Positions 23,568 to 36,889 of a stretch of DNA of 64,000 bases are shown here, one piece after another. The position numbers and the translations under genes were made by a program. This stretch comes from Tamarix chinensis (Eukaryota > Streptophyta > Magnoliopsida > Caryophyllales > Tamaricaceae): the NCBI GenBank assembly GCA_030549775.1, contig CM060175.1, positions 79,144,245 to 79,208,244 on the forward strand, written 5' to 3'. Every line of letters starts with the position of its first letter. Within the stretch, counting starts at the first letter, position 1. Under the pieces are notes generated by a model, which was not told where the DNA came from, searched no databases, and saw only the letters and a program-made list of their open reading frames with translations.

Positions 23568-25638
23568 GGTTCCGACTCATGTAATATTTCACTTTAAGTA
23601 TTATAGTTTTATTGGATCATTAAACAACACTTAATAAATAATAATGCATCACTTTATTAACTTAATGACATAAAAATTCCATTATTATTACTATTGACTT
23701 TCCTAGTTGCTTATCAAGTTATTACAATAATATTTGATTATCATGAATTTATTCCAATAATTGTATTTATTTAAAGAAATTAGAATTGTATAAAATTTAA
23801 TAAAATTAAACATATTATAAACACATGAAGAAAGTGTAATTCATGATGCAAACCAACCTGAATAAAGTGATATTGCATAAGGAAAAAGACCATAATACCT
23901 TTATAAGCCTTAATTTCACAAATACACTATAACTTCATCCATAAGGCTTTCCAACTCACCAAATTTAACACACTAATATGAAATATTATTAACAATCAAT
24001 GTCATATCCAAAAATCATAACTTAAAAAAAAAATTTCATACATAAAATACCGATGCTACCCTTTCAATTACTATTCCTAATTTAATTCATTTTTCATAAA
24101 ATCATACCTTATCCTATTTATAATTTATCAAGATAATTCACATATCATCATTTTCATATTGTGACCTATATAATGCCTCTATAACATCAAAATTTTCAGA
24201 TTTTACCAAAATTCCCTTAGTTCACCTAAATATCTCCTATTTTATTATTTTCATAACTTACATAATCCCCATCCAAACTTAACATATTATATATCAACTT
24301 TATTGTAATAACCTAAAGGAACATAATGAACATTTTTTTTATTCTAAAATTTACAAAAGGACTATTTTACCCCTTTAGCCAATACTTTTCAAAATTTTAC
24401 CCGATTCTACAAGTTTTCAAATCTTGCCAATTTTACGCACAATACCACATAAATTATTTCCACCGTAAAAATATAATTTACAAAAACTAAAACAACGTCA
24501 CAAAGACCATATGCCTAAGACCTCCACAAGGCATAAAACCCCTAATTTTTTGAGATTTCAACATAATACACAAATACCATACTTATACATAATTAATCTA
24601 CTCAATCTAAGAATTAAAAAATATAATATAATGTACTATCATGCTTAGAATATAATGGCGAAGCCTAGTAAGACAAAAAATATAACAACTTCTCGTAAAA
24701 TTACAAAACTTATAAAATAATGCACTTTACCAATTAATACATGAATGCGAATTTAAAAATAAAGCCCAACATGATTTCTAGCATACAACATGATAACACA
24801 AAAATTTATAACACTAACACTTAGTTACAAAAATCCCTAAAATAGAGACATGTATCCTTACCAAAGGATAAAGTAGTATCTAAGCAAAACTACTCCTAAA
24901 TACCTTCTTCCACCCTTTGCTTACTTAAAACAAAATAAAATGATTAGATACGGAGAAAATAGAAAGGGTTAGGATAGAAGAGAAAGAAATGAAAGGGGAG
25001 GAAAATAAACCTTCTAAGTTTGAAAATGGGGCATAAATAAGCTTCATCAAACCTTCACCAATTTATAACCTTAACTCTCTTTTTCTTAAAAAAAGGTACC
25101 AATGAGTTAAACATAATATTTTAGAAGAAAGAATATAAAAGAGAAATGGGAAGAAAAGATGAGAGTGGCTCAATGCCAAAAGGGAAAACACAAGAACAAC
25201 ACAACTAAGAACAAGAAAAAAGGAGAGAGCAAAGTTGAAATGTAAGAAGTTGGCGAGGTGTGTAAATGATCAACCAAATGCCACAACACGCTTTTTGGAT
25301 ATGAAAAATGGGCAGGAGGGATAGAAAAATTTGATGGGGGATTACTTGCAAGAAAGAAGAGTGATGGAAGTGATTGACGTAAGTGAGAGGGTGTGTAAGA
25401 GAATTGGTGGATGGTGATGGAGGTGATTATAGTTATATTTTTGGTTGAATGAACAAGTACCATGTGAGATCTAATCATGTGGTATGGGGAAGTCAATTTT
25501 TGAAGCCTCAATGCCCCAAAAATTCAGTAATGATATAAATTAGTTTATGTAAGGTATATAATCCAATAAATGGTTAAAAATACAAAAAAAAAAGAAATCA
25601 AATAATTCCCAACAATCATGAAAAATTAGGAAAATATT
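23568..25638. other. AT-rich region without recognised features
   Basis: No gene seen. Words such as TTTACCCCTTTAGCC and AAAATTACAAAACTTATAAA loosely recall the spacer arrays of unit J, so an old diverged unit is possible, but no ends or target duplication could be found. Confidence 0.4.
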
Positions 25639-25726
25639 TTAAATGTTATATATATATTGTGGATGTACAATTTATCAATCTATATTGTATTAAATCATAG
25701 GTTTAATACTTTCATTAGTACCGTAA

Positions 25727-25873
25727 TGTAACACCCCCAATATTCACTACTGAAATTTTTTGTTTAATTAAAAGAAAATTAGCGGAAGAAAATTAATAAA
25801 CCGTGAACTTTGGGGATATTACTGCCACACTTAGTACCAGACTGGTTCACTCCTACCGTTCTAGTACCAAGTG
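25727..25873 (-). other. Two-hairpin tail of unit J
   Basis: Hairpin 2: TGTAACACCCCCAATATTCA against GTGAACTTTGGGGATATTAC. Hairpin 1: CACTTAGTAC (25,828-25,837) against GTACCAAGTG (25,864-25,873). Confidence 0.65.
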
Positions 25874-27799
25874 CTAAGGCTAAAAGAGTAAAACACAATT
25901 TACGATAAATTCAAACATATTTAAATCAGAGTAATGCAAGTAAACATTTTATAAGAGTATAACTCACCAGTGGTGGTTACAAAATGACAAATACATAGAA
26001 TTGTGAATTTAAAGGAGATGGAGTAAAACCCTAACAGTTCTGGATAGTTTCTTATGCTCTTTCCCGATGGCCCACTTGAGTAACACCGAATACAACCTGC
26101 AATGGATACTACCCATTGAATAGGCAGAGCCCCCATGAATGGAACCCTTCAGTACTGCGGTACTGAGTAACCCTTTAAAAATGCACTTAAAAGTAGGCAC
26201 GCAATGTAACATATGATATACTACTATATCCATACATAATGACAGGTGTAAACATAACATTCAGATCCATACATGCACATATTCAACAAGTCAATCATAT
26301 ATTAATGGTGTATACCTAACATTCAATTTCGTCCATTCGCATACTTAACAAGTCAACCAAACATTAATAGGCCATAATGAATAATCGATACTTTTAGGGA
26401 CTTAAGGCCATTAGTCCATCATTAATCAATCAACTCAAATCATAAATATCCATGTGAGTGCAGGAACCCCACTATTATAGCCGATGGATAGGTCACTTAT
26501 AGGGCAGAACACACCTAACCACTATTATATACCGGTGGATTGGTCTCCAGGACAAAACACTCCTGGCCACTATTATGCCGGTGGATTGGTCTGGCCCCGA
26601 CTCTCATGGTGTTCCACTGTGAGTACTTAGTGCATTTTATGTGTCTCAACAAATTAGGGTTTGGTTTATTGAGTTCGGGATCCCCCACTATTATTGTCGG
26701 TGGGCCGGTCAATTGCGGGACGATGTCCACATCACTATTATTCACCGGTGGATCGGTAACTTATAGAGTAAACACCCTAACCACTATTCCTAACCGGTGG
26801 ATCGGTTGGACCCGGCTCAACATCTTCCTCTTTAAGTGATTAGTGTCTTATCGTATCTTATTCGAAAGTGTTTCACCCTTGACATGCATGGCTAACTCCA
26901 GCTATACTTATCCTCCCAGGAGGGCCCATCCCATATCTTGAGACTCGGCACCTCCTAACTCGCCTCGACATCCTTCCCTTAATCCACTTACTCACATCGG
27001 GAACCCGACTCCTAAGTGTGTGGGTCAAGCCCACTCACCGCCTTACCCTAAGGTTTCTCCAAAACCCTAATCCGAGCCTATGTGGCCCATCCTTCTCTAC
27101 CTTACATAATCCAGATTATTTCAACACTCCATGCGTCACGACCCTTATATCCAACCCTCACTTTCTACCCCACTCGTTCTCGTTTATTTTTACTATATTC
27201 TTTTTCTTCTTCCACCTACTCAAATTAGGGTTTTCTCCCAACCCTAGATTAGTCTCCTACGCACCCTTATACTGTCCTACATACTATTTTTTGCCCGAAG
27301 CCCCCAGACACCCACACAACACTTCTATTACCTTCCTCACGCCTCGAGGCAAGTTTCTATATGTAAAGTTTTCCCCCATGTGGACTCTAACCATCCCATG
27401 CAAACCATAGTTCCTCCCATACCTACATTAGCCAACTTACTCCCCCTTGGTTATCCTATTTTCCCATTTTTATTTTCCACGCCTCCATCCTACATCACCA
27501 CGTCAATTATGCTAGCATGCATGTCCTAAAGGGCCACACCACATCACACCATAACTTACAACATATCTATATTAGCACATACTAAAAGAGGACACATGAT
27601 CATATCTCGATTCCAAGCCACGCCACACATGAAACAATTAAGATAATAGCATATAAAACACGACATATAAATTATATAGGGAATCCAAGGCATGTAGGAC
27701 ACCTAGCACACATTCGGCTTTAGCTACACCCTTTCTCGATTAAGTTACCGAGCTATCTCCTACCTTTATTAGGCCACTAATCACACTTTGTTATTGTTA

Positions 27800-28625
27800 C
27801 ACTTAATATATTTTCCATTTGGTTGGTTAGCTTACCAATTTACCCATTTCCTTTATTATAATTAACAAATTACCCTTTGGTTGGTCAAATTACCAAATTA
27901 CCCCCGTTCATTATCCTAATTACCAAATTACCCATTTAGTTGGTTAAATTACCAAATTGCCCTTCACATTTATCATATTTACCATTTTACCCTTCTCCAT
28001 TATTAAATTATCATTTTACCCTTCTCTTTTATTAAAATATCATTTTATCCTTCTCAATTATTGTAATTACCAAGTTACTCATTTCCAATTTCCACTTTAC
28101 CCCTTTTATTTACCAATTACCATTTTACCCATTTACCTTCAAATTTACCATTTTATCCCTTAACTTCCAAAAATTACCATAAAACCCCTTTCACTTATAA
28201 AATTACCATTTTATCCTTCATTACGAAATTACCAATTTACCTCTTTTAATTTCCAAATTACCATTTTGCCTTTTTATCACAAAATGACCATTTTACCCTT
28301 TAATCACAAAATTACCATTTTACCCTTTTATTACAAAATTATCATTTGCCCTTTAATTACTATGTTACCCTTTATTCACAAAATTACCCTTTTGCCCCCT
28401 TTAATTACAAAATTACCATTTTACCCCCTTACTTCCAAAATTACCAATTTGCCCCTTTTCATTTACAATTTACCACTTTAACCTTTCTACTTCCAAAATT
28501 ACCACTTTATCCATTAATTCCAAAATTACCCTTTTTCGCTTTAATAACAAAGTTACCACTTTGCCCTTGCCTCCAAAATTACCATAATACCCTTTTTAAT
28601 TTAAAGTTACCATTTTGCCCCTTAG
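27800..28625. repeat. AAATTACCATTTTACCC tandem array of unit J
   Basis: Reverse counterpart of the array at 6,936-7,990. Degenerate units of about 25-30 bp alternate AAATTACCATTTTACCCCTT with TTACTTCCAA or TTATTACAAA spacers. Confidence 0.85.
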
Positions 28626-29258
28626 TACACCACTTATATTAATTTATTACTATTACTACATAAAATATTAATGTTAACACCTCCTCCACAATTCTTATAA
28701 TTAATATAACATTATTAGCACCCACATATATATTAGGCCATATTCTTGTACAAGATACCTTACTAAAATCCCATAAGGCTCACAAAATATTAATCATGCA
28801 TTAAGATCACAATAGCATAATACAACATGGATAATACTTAACATTTTCATTAATAACCAACTCCTACCTTAAACAATATCTCCAAACCTAGCACATAATC
28901 TATCATACTTCCTTTTCATCAATAAACACAAGAAACCATATATGTCATATTAAACAACATATATCAAGTATAATAATGTATTGAAAATCCTAATGTGCTA
29001 ACATACGTTAATCCATGCGTTTAAGTGGGATTTAACGGTTACCTCAATTCTCGTAAAAATGAACCTTACCGGTATTCTGGTTAAAGGTTCAAGCTTTGAT
29101 TACCAAAACCAATACCTAAAAATAATATCAAGACTTATTACATTAGACATAATAAAAATCAAAGTATAAGGCTTTATAACACTTAATTAATCAAATAATT
29201 AAATTAAAATATTATTATACCTTAAAAATTATTACCCAAATTAATCAACAAAGGCAGG

Positions 29259-29286
29259 AGCTCATGCTGCTCATGCAGCATGAGCT
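29259..29286. repeat. Perfect 12-bp palindrome with 4-base loop
   Basis: AGCTCATGCTGC (29,259-29,270), loop TCAT, then GCAGCATGAGCT (29,275-29,286). Unit B keeps only one arm (GCAGCTCATGCTG near 6,270). Confidence 0.9.
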
Positions 29287-29299
29287 GCATGCAAGGAAA

Positions 29300-30540
29300 T
29301 GAGGAGGAAGGCTCGAAGGTGGCAAGAATGGGAGGAAGGAGTGGTGTTTTCGGTTTGGTGGTTTGGGGCTAGGAAAGAAAGTGGTTGGGGGAGGATTTAG
29401 GGCAAGGGAAGGGTGCAAAGGCGGAAAGGGGGTGTAAGTGGTGGTTGGGGATGGGTTGAAGGCGGCTAAGGGCGACGGAGGCGGCGGAAGCAAGGCTGCA
29501 AAGGTGGCGGCTGAGGAGGGAGTGGAGATGGGGAGTTGAGAAGGAAGGAAAAGGGAGAGGGAAAATAAAGGCTTTCGGGTGGCGGTTTTGTGCAAAGGAT
29601 GATTCAGGATGGTAGAGGGGGTTGCAGGGATTACTGTGGTGGCTTATGTGGCAGCAGAGGAGACGGGACGACGGCGGATCGGGGTGGCACAGGGTGATTG
29701 CTGAGAAGGGGGGTAAAGAAGAGAAAAAGAAGAGAGGAGGAAGAAGGAGCTTGCGGGGTGCCTCAATGGGTGTTGTGATGGTTCGGGGGTGAGGTAAAGG
29801 GTGGCAGGGGTGGTGCAGGTGGCTGTTGAGGCGGTGGCAGCAATGGAGATAGGCGGCGAAACAAAAATAGGGGAGAGAGGGGAGGAGAAGAAAGGGAGAA
29901 AAAGGAGGCTCGGGCAAGGCATATGGGGCTCGAAAAATGGCCGAATGGAACAAGAAGGGAAGAAGAAAAAGAAGAAGGAGAGAAAGGAGGGGATAGGGTG
30001 CTCGAGGGGTGGAGGTAGGGTGGTAGAGGAATGGCGGTGGTAGGGAGAGGGAGAAGGGAGGTATGGCCAGGCATGGGGGAAGAGATATAGGGATGGTGGG
30101 ACCAGGATGGGGTAGAGAAAACGATGACATGGAGAGAGAGAGATAGGGGGAAGCAATGGGGGAGAGGGAGTTGTAGGTGGGACGACGGGGGTCAGGATTC
30201 TCACCGGGGAAAGAGGAAGAAGAAAGAAAGAAGAAGAAGAAAGGGGAGGGGGAATGGGTGCGACGGGTGGCCGAAGGAAAAAGAAATGGGCCGGCTCGGT
30301 CGAGGAAGAAAGGAAAGAAAAAAAGAAAGAGGGTGGCGGCCGGCTCACGCGAGAGAAGGAAGAAAGAAAGGGGAGCCAAGTTGGGGAAAGGAAAAAGGAA
30401 AGGAAGGGGGGAGATGGGCCGGCGACCTAAGCGTGGGAGAAGGTACGACAAGCCGAGCCAGCCGGCGGCCCAAGGAAGGAAAGGAAAAAGAAAGAAAAGA
30501 GAAAAAGGAGGAGGAAAAAGGAAAAAGGAAAAATAAAGAG
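29300..30540. repeat. Polypurine tract of unit J
   Basis: G/A-rich on plus, C/T-rich on minus. A minus frame of 360 codons (29,369-30,451) is Pro/Ser/Leu/Phe-rich low complexity with no domain. It exists because T/C-only codons contain no stops. Confidence 0.85.
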
Positions 30541-31139
30541 GAAACTGGATTTAAATAAAATATTTTAATTTGTAAAATAATAAAATACAATATTTTTGGG
30601 TAATAAATTTATTTAATAATTTAATTTAATATAATTAAAATATAAGGGTTTAAAAAGGATAATTTTAGTAAAATAATGGTTTGAAAATTTATTTAAATAA
30701 TAAGAGTGTGATAAAATAACAAAATATTTATTTTAATTTATTAAATATTTATATCCAATCTTATATATTCAAAAATCCATAAAATAATTAAATTAAATAG
30801 ATTTAAAGGCTAATTTATCCCAAATAAAATTTATTTATTAAATTATAGGCTTTTAAAATTTTGGGGGATTGCATATAAGTTGTAGTATCTTGTCCATTAT
30901 GATTCCACCCCCAACTCTACGTATTCTCCACCTTTTTTCATATTCTCTAATTCTTTCTCATGATGGATGTAATAAGTGTGGGTATTATATATATGGGATA
31001 TTATGAATTGTAAATGAAAAAAGGATTCCATACTTATGAATGAGAATAAGAAGTTTCATTCTTCCTTCCTATCTATATTATTCTATATCTCTCTTTGAGT
31101 TTATCACTATTATAACAAGTTATGAGCACGATTATGCTT

Positions 31140-33190
31140 TAGATGAAAAATATATATATGCTTATGAGTTGATTTTGTTCGGAGTGTTGGCAAATAGCCA
31201 TGGAGTTGATGTCAATTTGAATTGGTGCTTGATAAAAGGGAGTGTTCTATATTCATTAGTCATCATTCTACATGAATATGATTATTATGTGCCATATAGA
31301 ACTAATTTATCATTTTTTATTTCTTGTGTGAGATTTCAGTTTTTGCAGGCATATGAAATGTCACATATGTGACATATTTTGTAATCAAGTAAATTTCCAG
31401 AACATCAATCCCCCGCTTAATTTAAATTGATTAAGAGTTTTAAGGGGATATGGTATGATCCTAAAATTGGCTCAGGATAAGGAAATTTATTTTTATCTCC
31501 CATTTTCTTTATTATTATGCTAATTGATATTTTTATTAGTTTTAATTATATATATTGGTTATATGTAATTTAATTTGATTATATGTGTGATGATCTCCCT
31601 TCTAATTATAAGATGGAGGGTAAAAATATAATATGGTAGAAGGCTAAAAGTCTTCCATTCAATAAACTCAAATTAGATCTAATATGACTAATTTAATGAT
31701 CCAACGTGATGGATTAGCGGCCACATCTTCCATCATCATATGTAGATCTCCATCACTTGAAGATGATGGAAAGCCATATAAAGTGGCAACATTTAAAAAA
31801 TTACTTAAATTTAAACGTGATGGATTGGTGGTCTCATCATCCATCACTACATACATATCTCAACACTTGTAGTTAATTGGAGAATATAGTACAAACCTCC
31901 ATTACCATAAGTTAATGGAGGGCCGCCAAAATGGATAATTTTTCCCGCATACCTAAAGTATGGATGTGTGATTGCACAAGTATTGGTAGAATCATGAAGC
32001 TCCCAACCAATTATATTATTTAAAAATATGTACATGAGGTACAGAAGGAAATAATACATTTGAGTTGAAAGCCAAAAGTTTCACCTAATGATTAAATATT
32101 CCTGAAGACCTTATGCATAATTCAATCCTGAAGATCGAATGATTAAAAGGTGATTAATAACTTATGTGCAATTTGATCAAGGAGATCACATAGTTAAAAG
32201 TCTTTTTGACTAATGTAATATTGGTAAAGAAGATCGGATGGTATTAAATATCCCAAGTGTCTTTTGATCCAAATCGAACTATTTGGTGGTCTATAGACTC
32301 CCACACTAATTCTATTTTTGCATTTTCTAGTTATGCAATTTTAATTCTTGCAATTTAGTTTCTATAATATTAAGTTTCACAATATTTAAAGCATTTATTC
32401 TAATCACGAAGTAGTGATGATAGCTTTGTGCATAATTTGTCAGCCATTTATTCATGAGACTATCCATCTACTTTGTAATTGGTAGTGGTCAAAACCTACC
32501 ATAGTCAAGTCTTCTCCACCACCGCAGTGATTGGAGTATTTACAGTAGTCTCCCCATTATATTATAATTTTAGTGGATAAATATATTTTGATAGTTGAAG
32601 CCTAAAGCTTCCTATCCAATAAGTAGTTTAATGGTTGAATCTTGAAGTTTCCCATTCAGTTATTAGTATAATGGATGAAATATGAAGTTTTACATTTGAT
32701 ATAAGTAATTTAATGGTAGAGGCTAAATGCTTCCCATTTCATAGACTTGAATACAATCCAGAAGATCAATTTATCTGATTGAATAGCCATTATACATTCT
32801 ATTTTAAATATGAAGTATTTAATGAGCTTATAATTGACAAGAATGTACATGCCTATGTGGCATGATAATTCATTAAAGGGTTTCCTTATTTAGCAATCAG
32901 GTATATGAGTATTTGATGGTATTATTACCATCAAGCTCGTCTAGAAGTAAGCCTAAGATAAATGCACAATATATACATTTGGTACATATGAAAAACCAAA
33001 AGGTATCACTAACTAGAAGTTAGTAGACCATAAAATATTATCTTTATGGAATGAGAACTGAGATCACATTAGTGCATCAATGATAGGAAGGATCATTGAA
33101 ACTTGCACGAGCACCCACATAGAATTCTAAAGATTCATTTTTTAATTGGTGATCTCATATAAACGACATATTATTCTTAGTAAATTTTAG
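31140..33190. other. Copia internal region without recognisable protein
   Basis: It lies between the primer-binding-like site and the integrase remnant. There are no long frames. Repeated short words (CCTGAAGATCGAATG-like at 32,090-32,190; TGAAGTTTCCCATTCAGT-like at 32,600-32,760) suggest decayed leader or gag sequence. Confidence 0.4.
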
Positions 33191-34270
33191 TCGTGATAAT
33201 ATAAGAAAATGTGAAATCTCCTATGTACTTGATAGAATTCAAGTTTATGTGGACCATTTTAAATCTACCATGGTATATAATGATGCATCAATGTAAGGTC
33301 ATATGTTATATTTTGTAACAAATATTATTGCATTGGCATGAAAGTGAATAACCATATAATTGGGGTAAAAATGAAATCAATGCTTCAATATGGAAGCAAA
33401 ATGACCTGGTAGAGTCATTAATTAAGCATTTGATTTGTGGACCCTTAGTATGTACCAATTACATATCACATTAACCCTTAAGCCAAGTTAATTGAGATGA
33501 GTCTTATGTGTTCTTATAATCCCCCATGAATGTGAAATTAAGCCACAAAAAAGGCTATAAATGTTTGTTTCCTTGGCCTTAGGGGGAGATAAGAGGAGAT
33601 TGAGATTATAAAGCAAGTAACCACTTAGAAGATGTCTTCCATAAGATATGGACCCAAAGAAAAATCAAAGTGCACTTGATTATGCTTATGATTGCTAGAT
33701 GTAGCCTAGCTACAATCTGTGTTTGTTATGGCCATAAAATTATGAAATCAATATATGTTTTGAATAAAGTTCCAACTCACATATAATTCCTTATAGTAAC
33801 TTCAAATAAGTTAATGGCAACTATGGTACAAATATGCTAGAAGCATATGATAAGGGTCCAAAGAGCTAAACCCTCAAAATGGGAGTTATAATCCTTTAAA
33901 AGGATAGAAAACTTGCTATATTGAGTTGACATATCCATATGGATAGAATATGAGAATAGATTTTGTCGGCAAGTAAAATATACATTAATTATCCTTACAT
34001 AGGTGTAGGGTGGTATGAGGTAGACATTAGTGATGTCTTTACCTTAATAATTACAACTGAAAATGGATAAAAGTGATAATTATTCTTAATTTATTATGGA
34101 ATGTCATTGGATAAATTATTAAAAAATTAGAATAGTGAAATGTATCCTCTTAATGAGCGTGATTTGTATGGACAAGAAGTCAAACATTTGAAGGTGTTAG
34201 ACTAATTGGCTATAAGTGGGTGCTTTTAAAGAAATGATTTAAAAGTTAATTTAGTGACACATGTTTTTGT
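33190..34270 (+). pseudogene. Copia pol remnant (integrase C-half to start of reverse transcriptase)
   Basis: Translated pieces in shifting frames resemble plant Copia polyprotein. Around 33,250-33,320 is a piece like the integrase 'MV-x-DAS' segment (MVYNDASM). Around 33,405-33,450 is VESLIKHL, like the conserved 'AESLIKRLQ'. Near 33,575 is LALGGDK, like the 'FPxLGG' motif after integrase. At 34,190-34,230 is TFEGVRLIGYKWVLLKK, like the 'GVKPVGYKWVFVRK' start of reverse transcriptase. Many stops and frameshifts are present, and most of reverse transcriptase and RNase H is missing. Assignment rests on remembered family motifs only. Confidence 0.6.
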
Positions 34271-34874
34271 ACAAAAGCTAGGATTTTATCCCTAATAGGG
34301 TTTTTTATTGGCAAAGTGCTCACACTATTAAAGTGTGCTTGGACATATAAACAGAATTATACATAATATGACATATGAATGAGACATACTAAGTTGAGGG
34401 AAGAAAACTGTACTCTTTTCCTTAGCCAGGGTTTTGTTCCATTGGGTTTTCCCGGAAAGGTTTTTAATGACATAGTATTTTAGAGATATACTCTTAAGGA
34501 GGAGTATTGTAAAGATCAAAAGATGTATGGCCAAGGGGTAGTGTTGTAAATATTCTATTTACATATTGTGGATGTAAAATTTATGAATGTATATTGTATT
34601 AATCATAGGATTAATACTCTCATTAGTACCATAAGTTATAGTAGCTTCTCCATTATGATTCCACCCCAAATCGATGTATCCTTCACCTCCTTTCATATTT
34701 TCTAACTCTCTCTCATGATGGATGTAATAAGTGAGGGTATTATATATATATGGGATATTGTGAATTATAAATGAAAGAAGGAATCCATACATATGAATGA
34801 GAATAAGAGGTTTCATTCTCCCTTCCTATCTATATTGTTTCATATTTCTATTTGAGTTTATCAATATTACAACA

Positions 34875-35246
34875 TGAAAGATGAGGAATTAATTTATAAA
34901 CCCAAATATATACAAATATTGGGCATAAGAGTTGATTTCAGGTAAAAAAAAATTAAGACAATCTAAAATAGTGAAAATCACCCAGTTTTGGTCGAGTAGA
35001 AGAGGCTGGTGGTCAATCACCTAATACCCTAGACGATAGGGTTAAGAACATATTTGGATGGTTAATTGAAGGTAAGGCACAATTGTTCTCCGGTTGATTG
35101 AATTGAAAACTAGGGTTTTGAAGGACAAGACGATAAAATGAGGGTTTGATAGGTATTGTTAAAGTGTCCAAATTAGTTTTAAGATTATAGAATATACTAG
35201 GAGACTAATTGCCCAAGAATTAGGGTTAAAAAAAGTCAGGGTATTA
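34875..35246. other. Unassigned AT-rich spacer
   Basis: Nothing recognised between the Copia 3' LTR and the next LTR. Confidence 0.4.
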
Positions 35247-36630
35247 TGTAGGAATTTAGCCAAGAGAAACACAACGCAACGGAATAAAATCAAAGGCTAA
35301 ATTTACCAGGAACATATGCTAGATTAAAGACGAACCTGCTTGATCCAATTGAGTTTGTTTCAATTGATTGATTTCAATCTCCTTTGAGCGAGCGAGTGTG
35401 AATTGTGTCACACCTCTACCGGTATCCACACACTTTGAATCTGGATCACTAAGGAAGCATGCTAGCGCCAATGGAACACTCTCTCAATTTCGTGAATAAC
35501 CAGCGTTGGTGGCTAGGTTATTTCTCCCACTTAGAGCGAGAGCAAAAAGGTGTATATATAATAAAATCCTAGCTTGGGTATTTATATTAACACTCTATCC
35601 CACCTAGAGGCATTGGACTTGGGCCTTAATCACATTAAAACCACTTTGATTTGATGAGATATTAATTATATTAGGATCTCATCTTATTCTTTTGATCCAG
35701 TTCAGTTCGGTGTGCGACCCTGTAGGTTCACGTAATATTGGCAATGGACCAAAACTCCTTTTGGGCCCACAAATCATAAGAGGTCTCTAGCAAGACGTTA
35801 TGACTACCCAAATTACACAAATGTCCTATGCTCGACATAACCTATTAATAACCCGTATATTTGTCCTTTTGTCACACGATATTTAGATTGAACACAAGGC
35901 ATTTGTCGTGTCATCCTTGCTATGTTCAATCACATTCTTTCTCGATCACCAAGTAAGACTAACCTTAAATAAACGACACCTCGTTTGCACATGGCCATGC
36001 TAACATTAGTCATACTTGTCGAGGGGCCCAAAGATATCTCTCTCATGTCATGAGAGGGACAAATCCCATCTTGATCAACTATGTGCCTCTATATGATTCA
36101 CAACATGTCTAATCAATACCTTTATGATCACCCCAAATAAGGGTAACATTTGGTAAAGTTAAAGCAGAATGATCATCATACCGGAAAATACGAAGATCTC
36201 AGGTCAAAGGATGATATACAATTTAGAGAACACTGATGACACTTTGCACAATATTTAATGCAGTGTCCTCCTACTGGGTCGGTCCAATATCATGTTACCT
36301 AACATGTATCTATGTTATTAGTTTGATATCTCATATCAATGATAAGTGGAACATGATCATCAACTAATCAAAATACTAGTCTTATAATCACTAATATCCC
36401 TTAATTATATGATATTAGGCTAGGGACAGTTCTTGAATAATAATATTTCTATCTATTAGTAGAGTTCCACAATCCAGTCACATACTTGATTATCTACATA
36501 AAGAATAATTATTCAAAGGGATAACAACATTTGAATGAATAACATCATTTGATGCTTTTATTAATACGCACAATCTCTAAATATGCAAATATAAATTATA
36601 ACATATGATTGGTTCTAGGGCATATTTCCA
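35247..36630 (-). mobile_element. Solo LTR of an Angela/Tork-like Copia element, reverse
   Basis: Read on the minus strand it begins TGGAAATATGCCCTAGAACC, the characteristic start of Angela-type plant Copia LTRs. Further in, GGGATTTGTCCCTC and GAGATATCTTTGGGCCCCTC match internal words of that LTR type. The other end is taken as TGTAGGAATTTAGCC at 35,247. Flanks TATTA and TTATA are not a clean duplication, so the left boundary is tentative. No internal domain follows in either direction, consistent with a solo LTR or an isolated fragment. Confidence 0.6.
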
Positions 36631-36889
36631 TTATATTATAGTTGTTTGGATCTAAATTTGAAGCTAATTGGTATAAATACTTAGGATAGAAGAAGGTATA
36701 ATCTACATATGGTTTCATAATTTGCTAGATTAATTATAGGTAACTTTGATACATCATTGGGATATAGGTATATCTTAGTAAAAACCAAAATGGGAATGCT
36801 AAAATGCATTAACCAATTACATGCTTCATATCTTAGATTGTAATATCCTCTACTTTTACATATAGTGAAGATGACTATAGAGAAGACAT

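Larger units (their letters stand above)
25727..30873 (-). mobile_element. Unit J: complete reverse LTR-like element inserted in a Copia LTR
   Basis: The ends are TGTAACACCCCCAATATTCA (25,727) and TTTTGGGGGATTGCA (30,873). Excising it restores the Copia LTR order known from the intact 3' LTR. Flanking bases CGTAA and TATAA form an imperfect 5-bp duplication (the intact LTR reads CATAA). Length is 5,147 bp. Plus-strand order: hairpin tail (25,727-25,873), CCACCGG array (26,470-26,800), AAATTACCATTTTACCC array (27,800-28,625), a perfect palindrome (29,259-29,286), polypurine tract (29,300-30,540) and AT-rich head. It is the same subfamily as B. No coding domain. Confidence 0.8.
25644..34874 (+). 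mobile_element. Decayed Ty1/Copia (Ale/Retrofit-like) retrotransposon, 5' LTR split by unit J
   Basis: The 3' LTR is 34,542-34,874 (333 bp, TGTTGTAAATATTC...ATTACAACA). The 5' LTR is in two pieces, 25,644-25,726 and 30,874-31,117, and the gap is exactly unit J. By eye there are about seven differences in the first ~75 aligned LTR bases, so it is old. Flanks TTAAA and TGAAA are a near duplication. A primer-binding-like site follows the 5' LTR (GTTATGAGCACG) and a purine run AAGGGGTAG precedes the 3' LTR. Just upstream of the 3' LTR, GTACTCTTTTCCTTAGCCAG and GGGTTTTCCCGGAAAGGTTT are hallmark words of plant Ale/Retrofit elements. Gag is not recognisable. Confidence 0.75.

Noticed and set aside
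29369..30451. Minus-strand frame of 360 codons, the longest in the window
   Set aside because: It lies wholly in the polypurine tract of J and is Pro/Ser/Leu/Phe low complexity. Overlapping frames on both strands are equally open, as expected when one strand is almost pure pyrimidine.
31684..31872. Overlapping 62-codon frames on both strands in the Copia interior
   Set aside because: Caused by a short internal repeat (GTGATGGATT...TCATCCATCA) with no domain similarity.
35242..36635. Target duplication around the Angela-like LTR
   Set aside because: TATTA versus TTATA is not a match; the 35,247 edge is therefore given as tentative.
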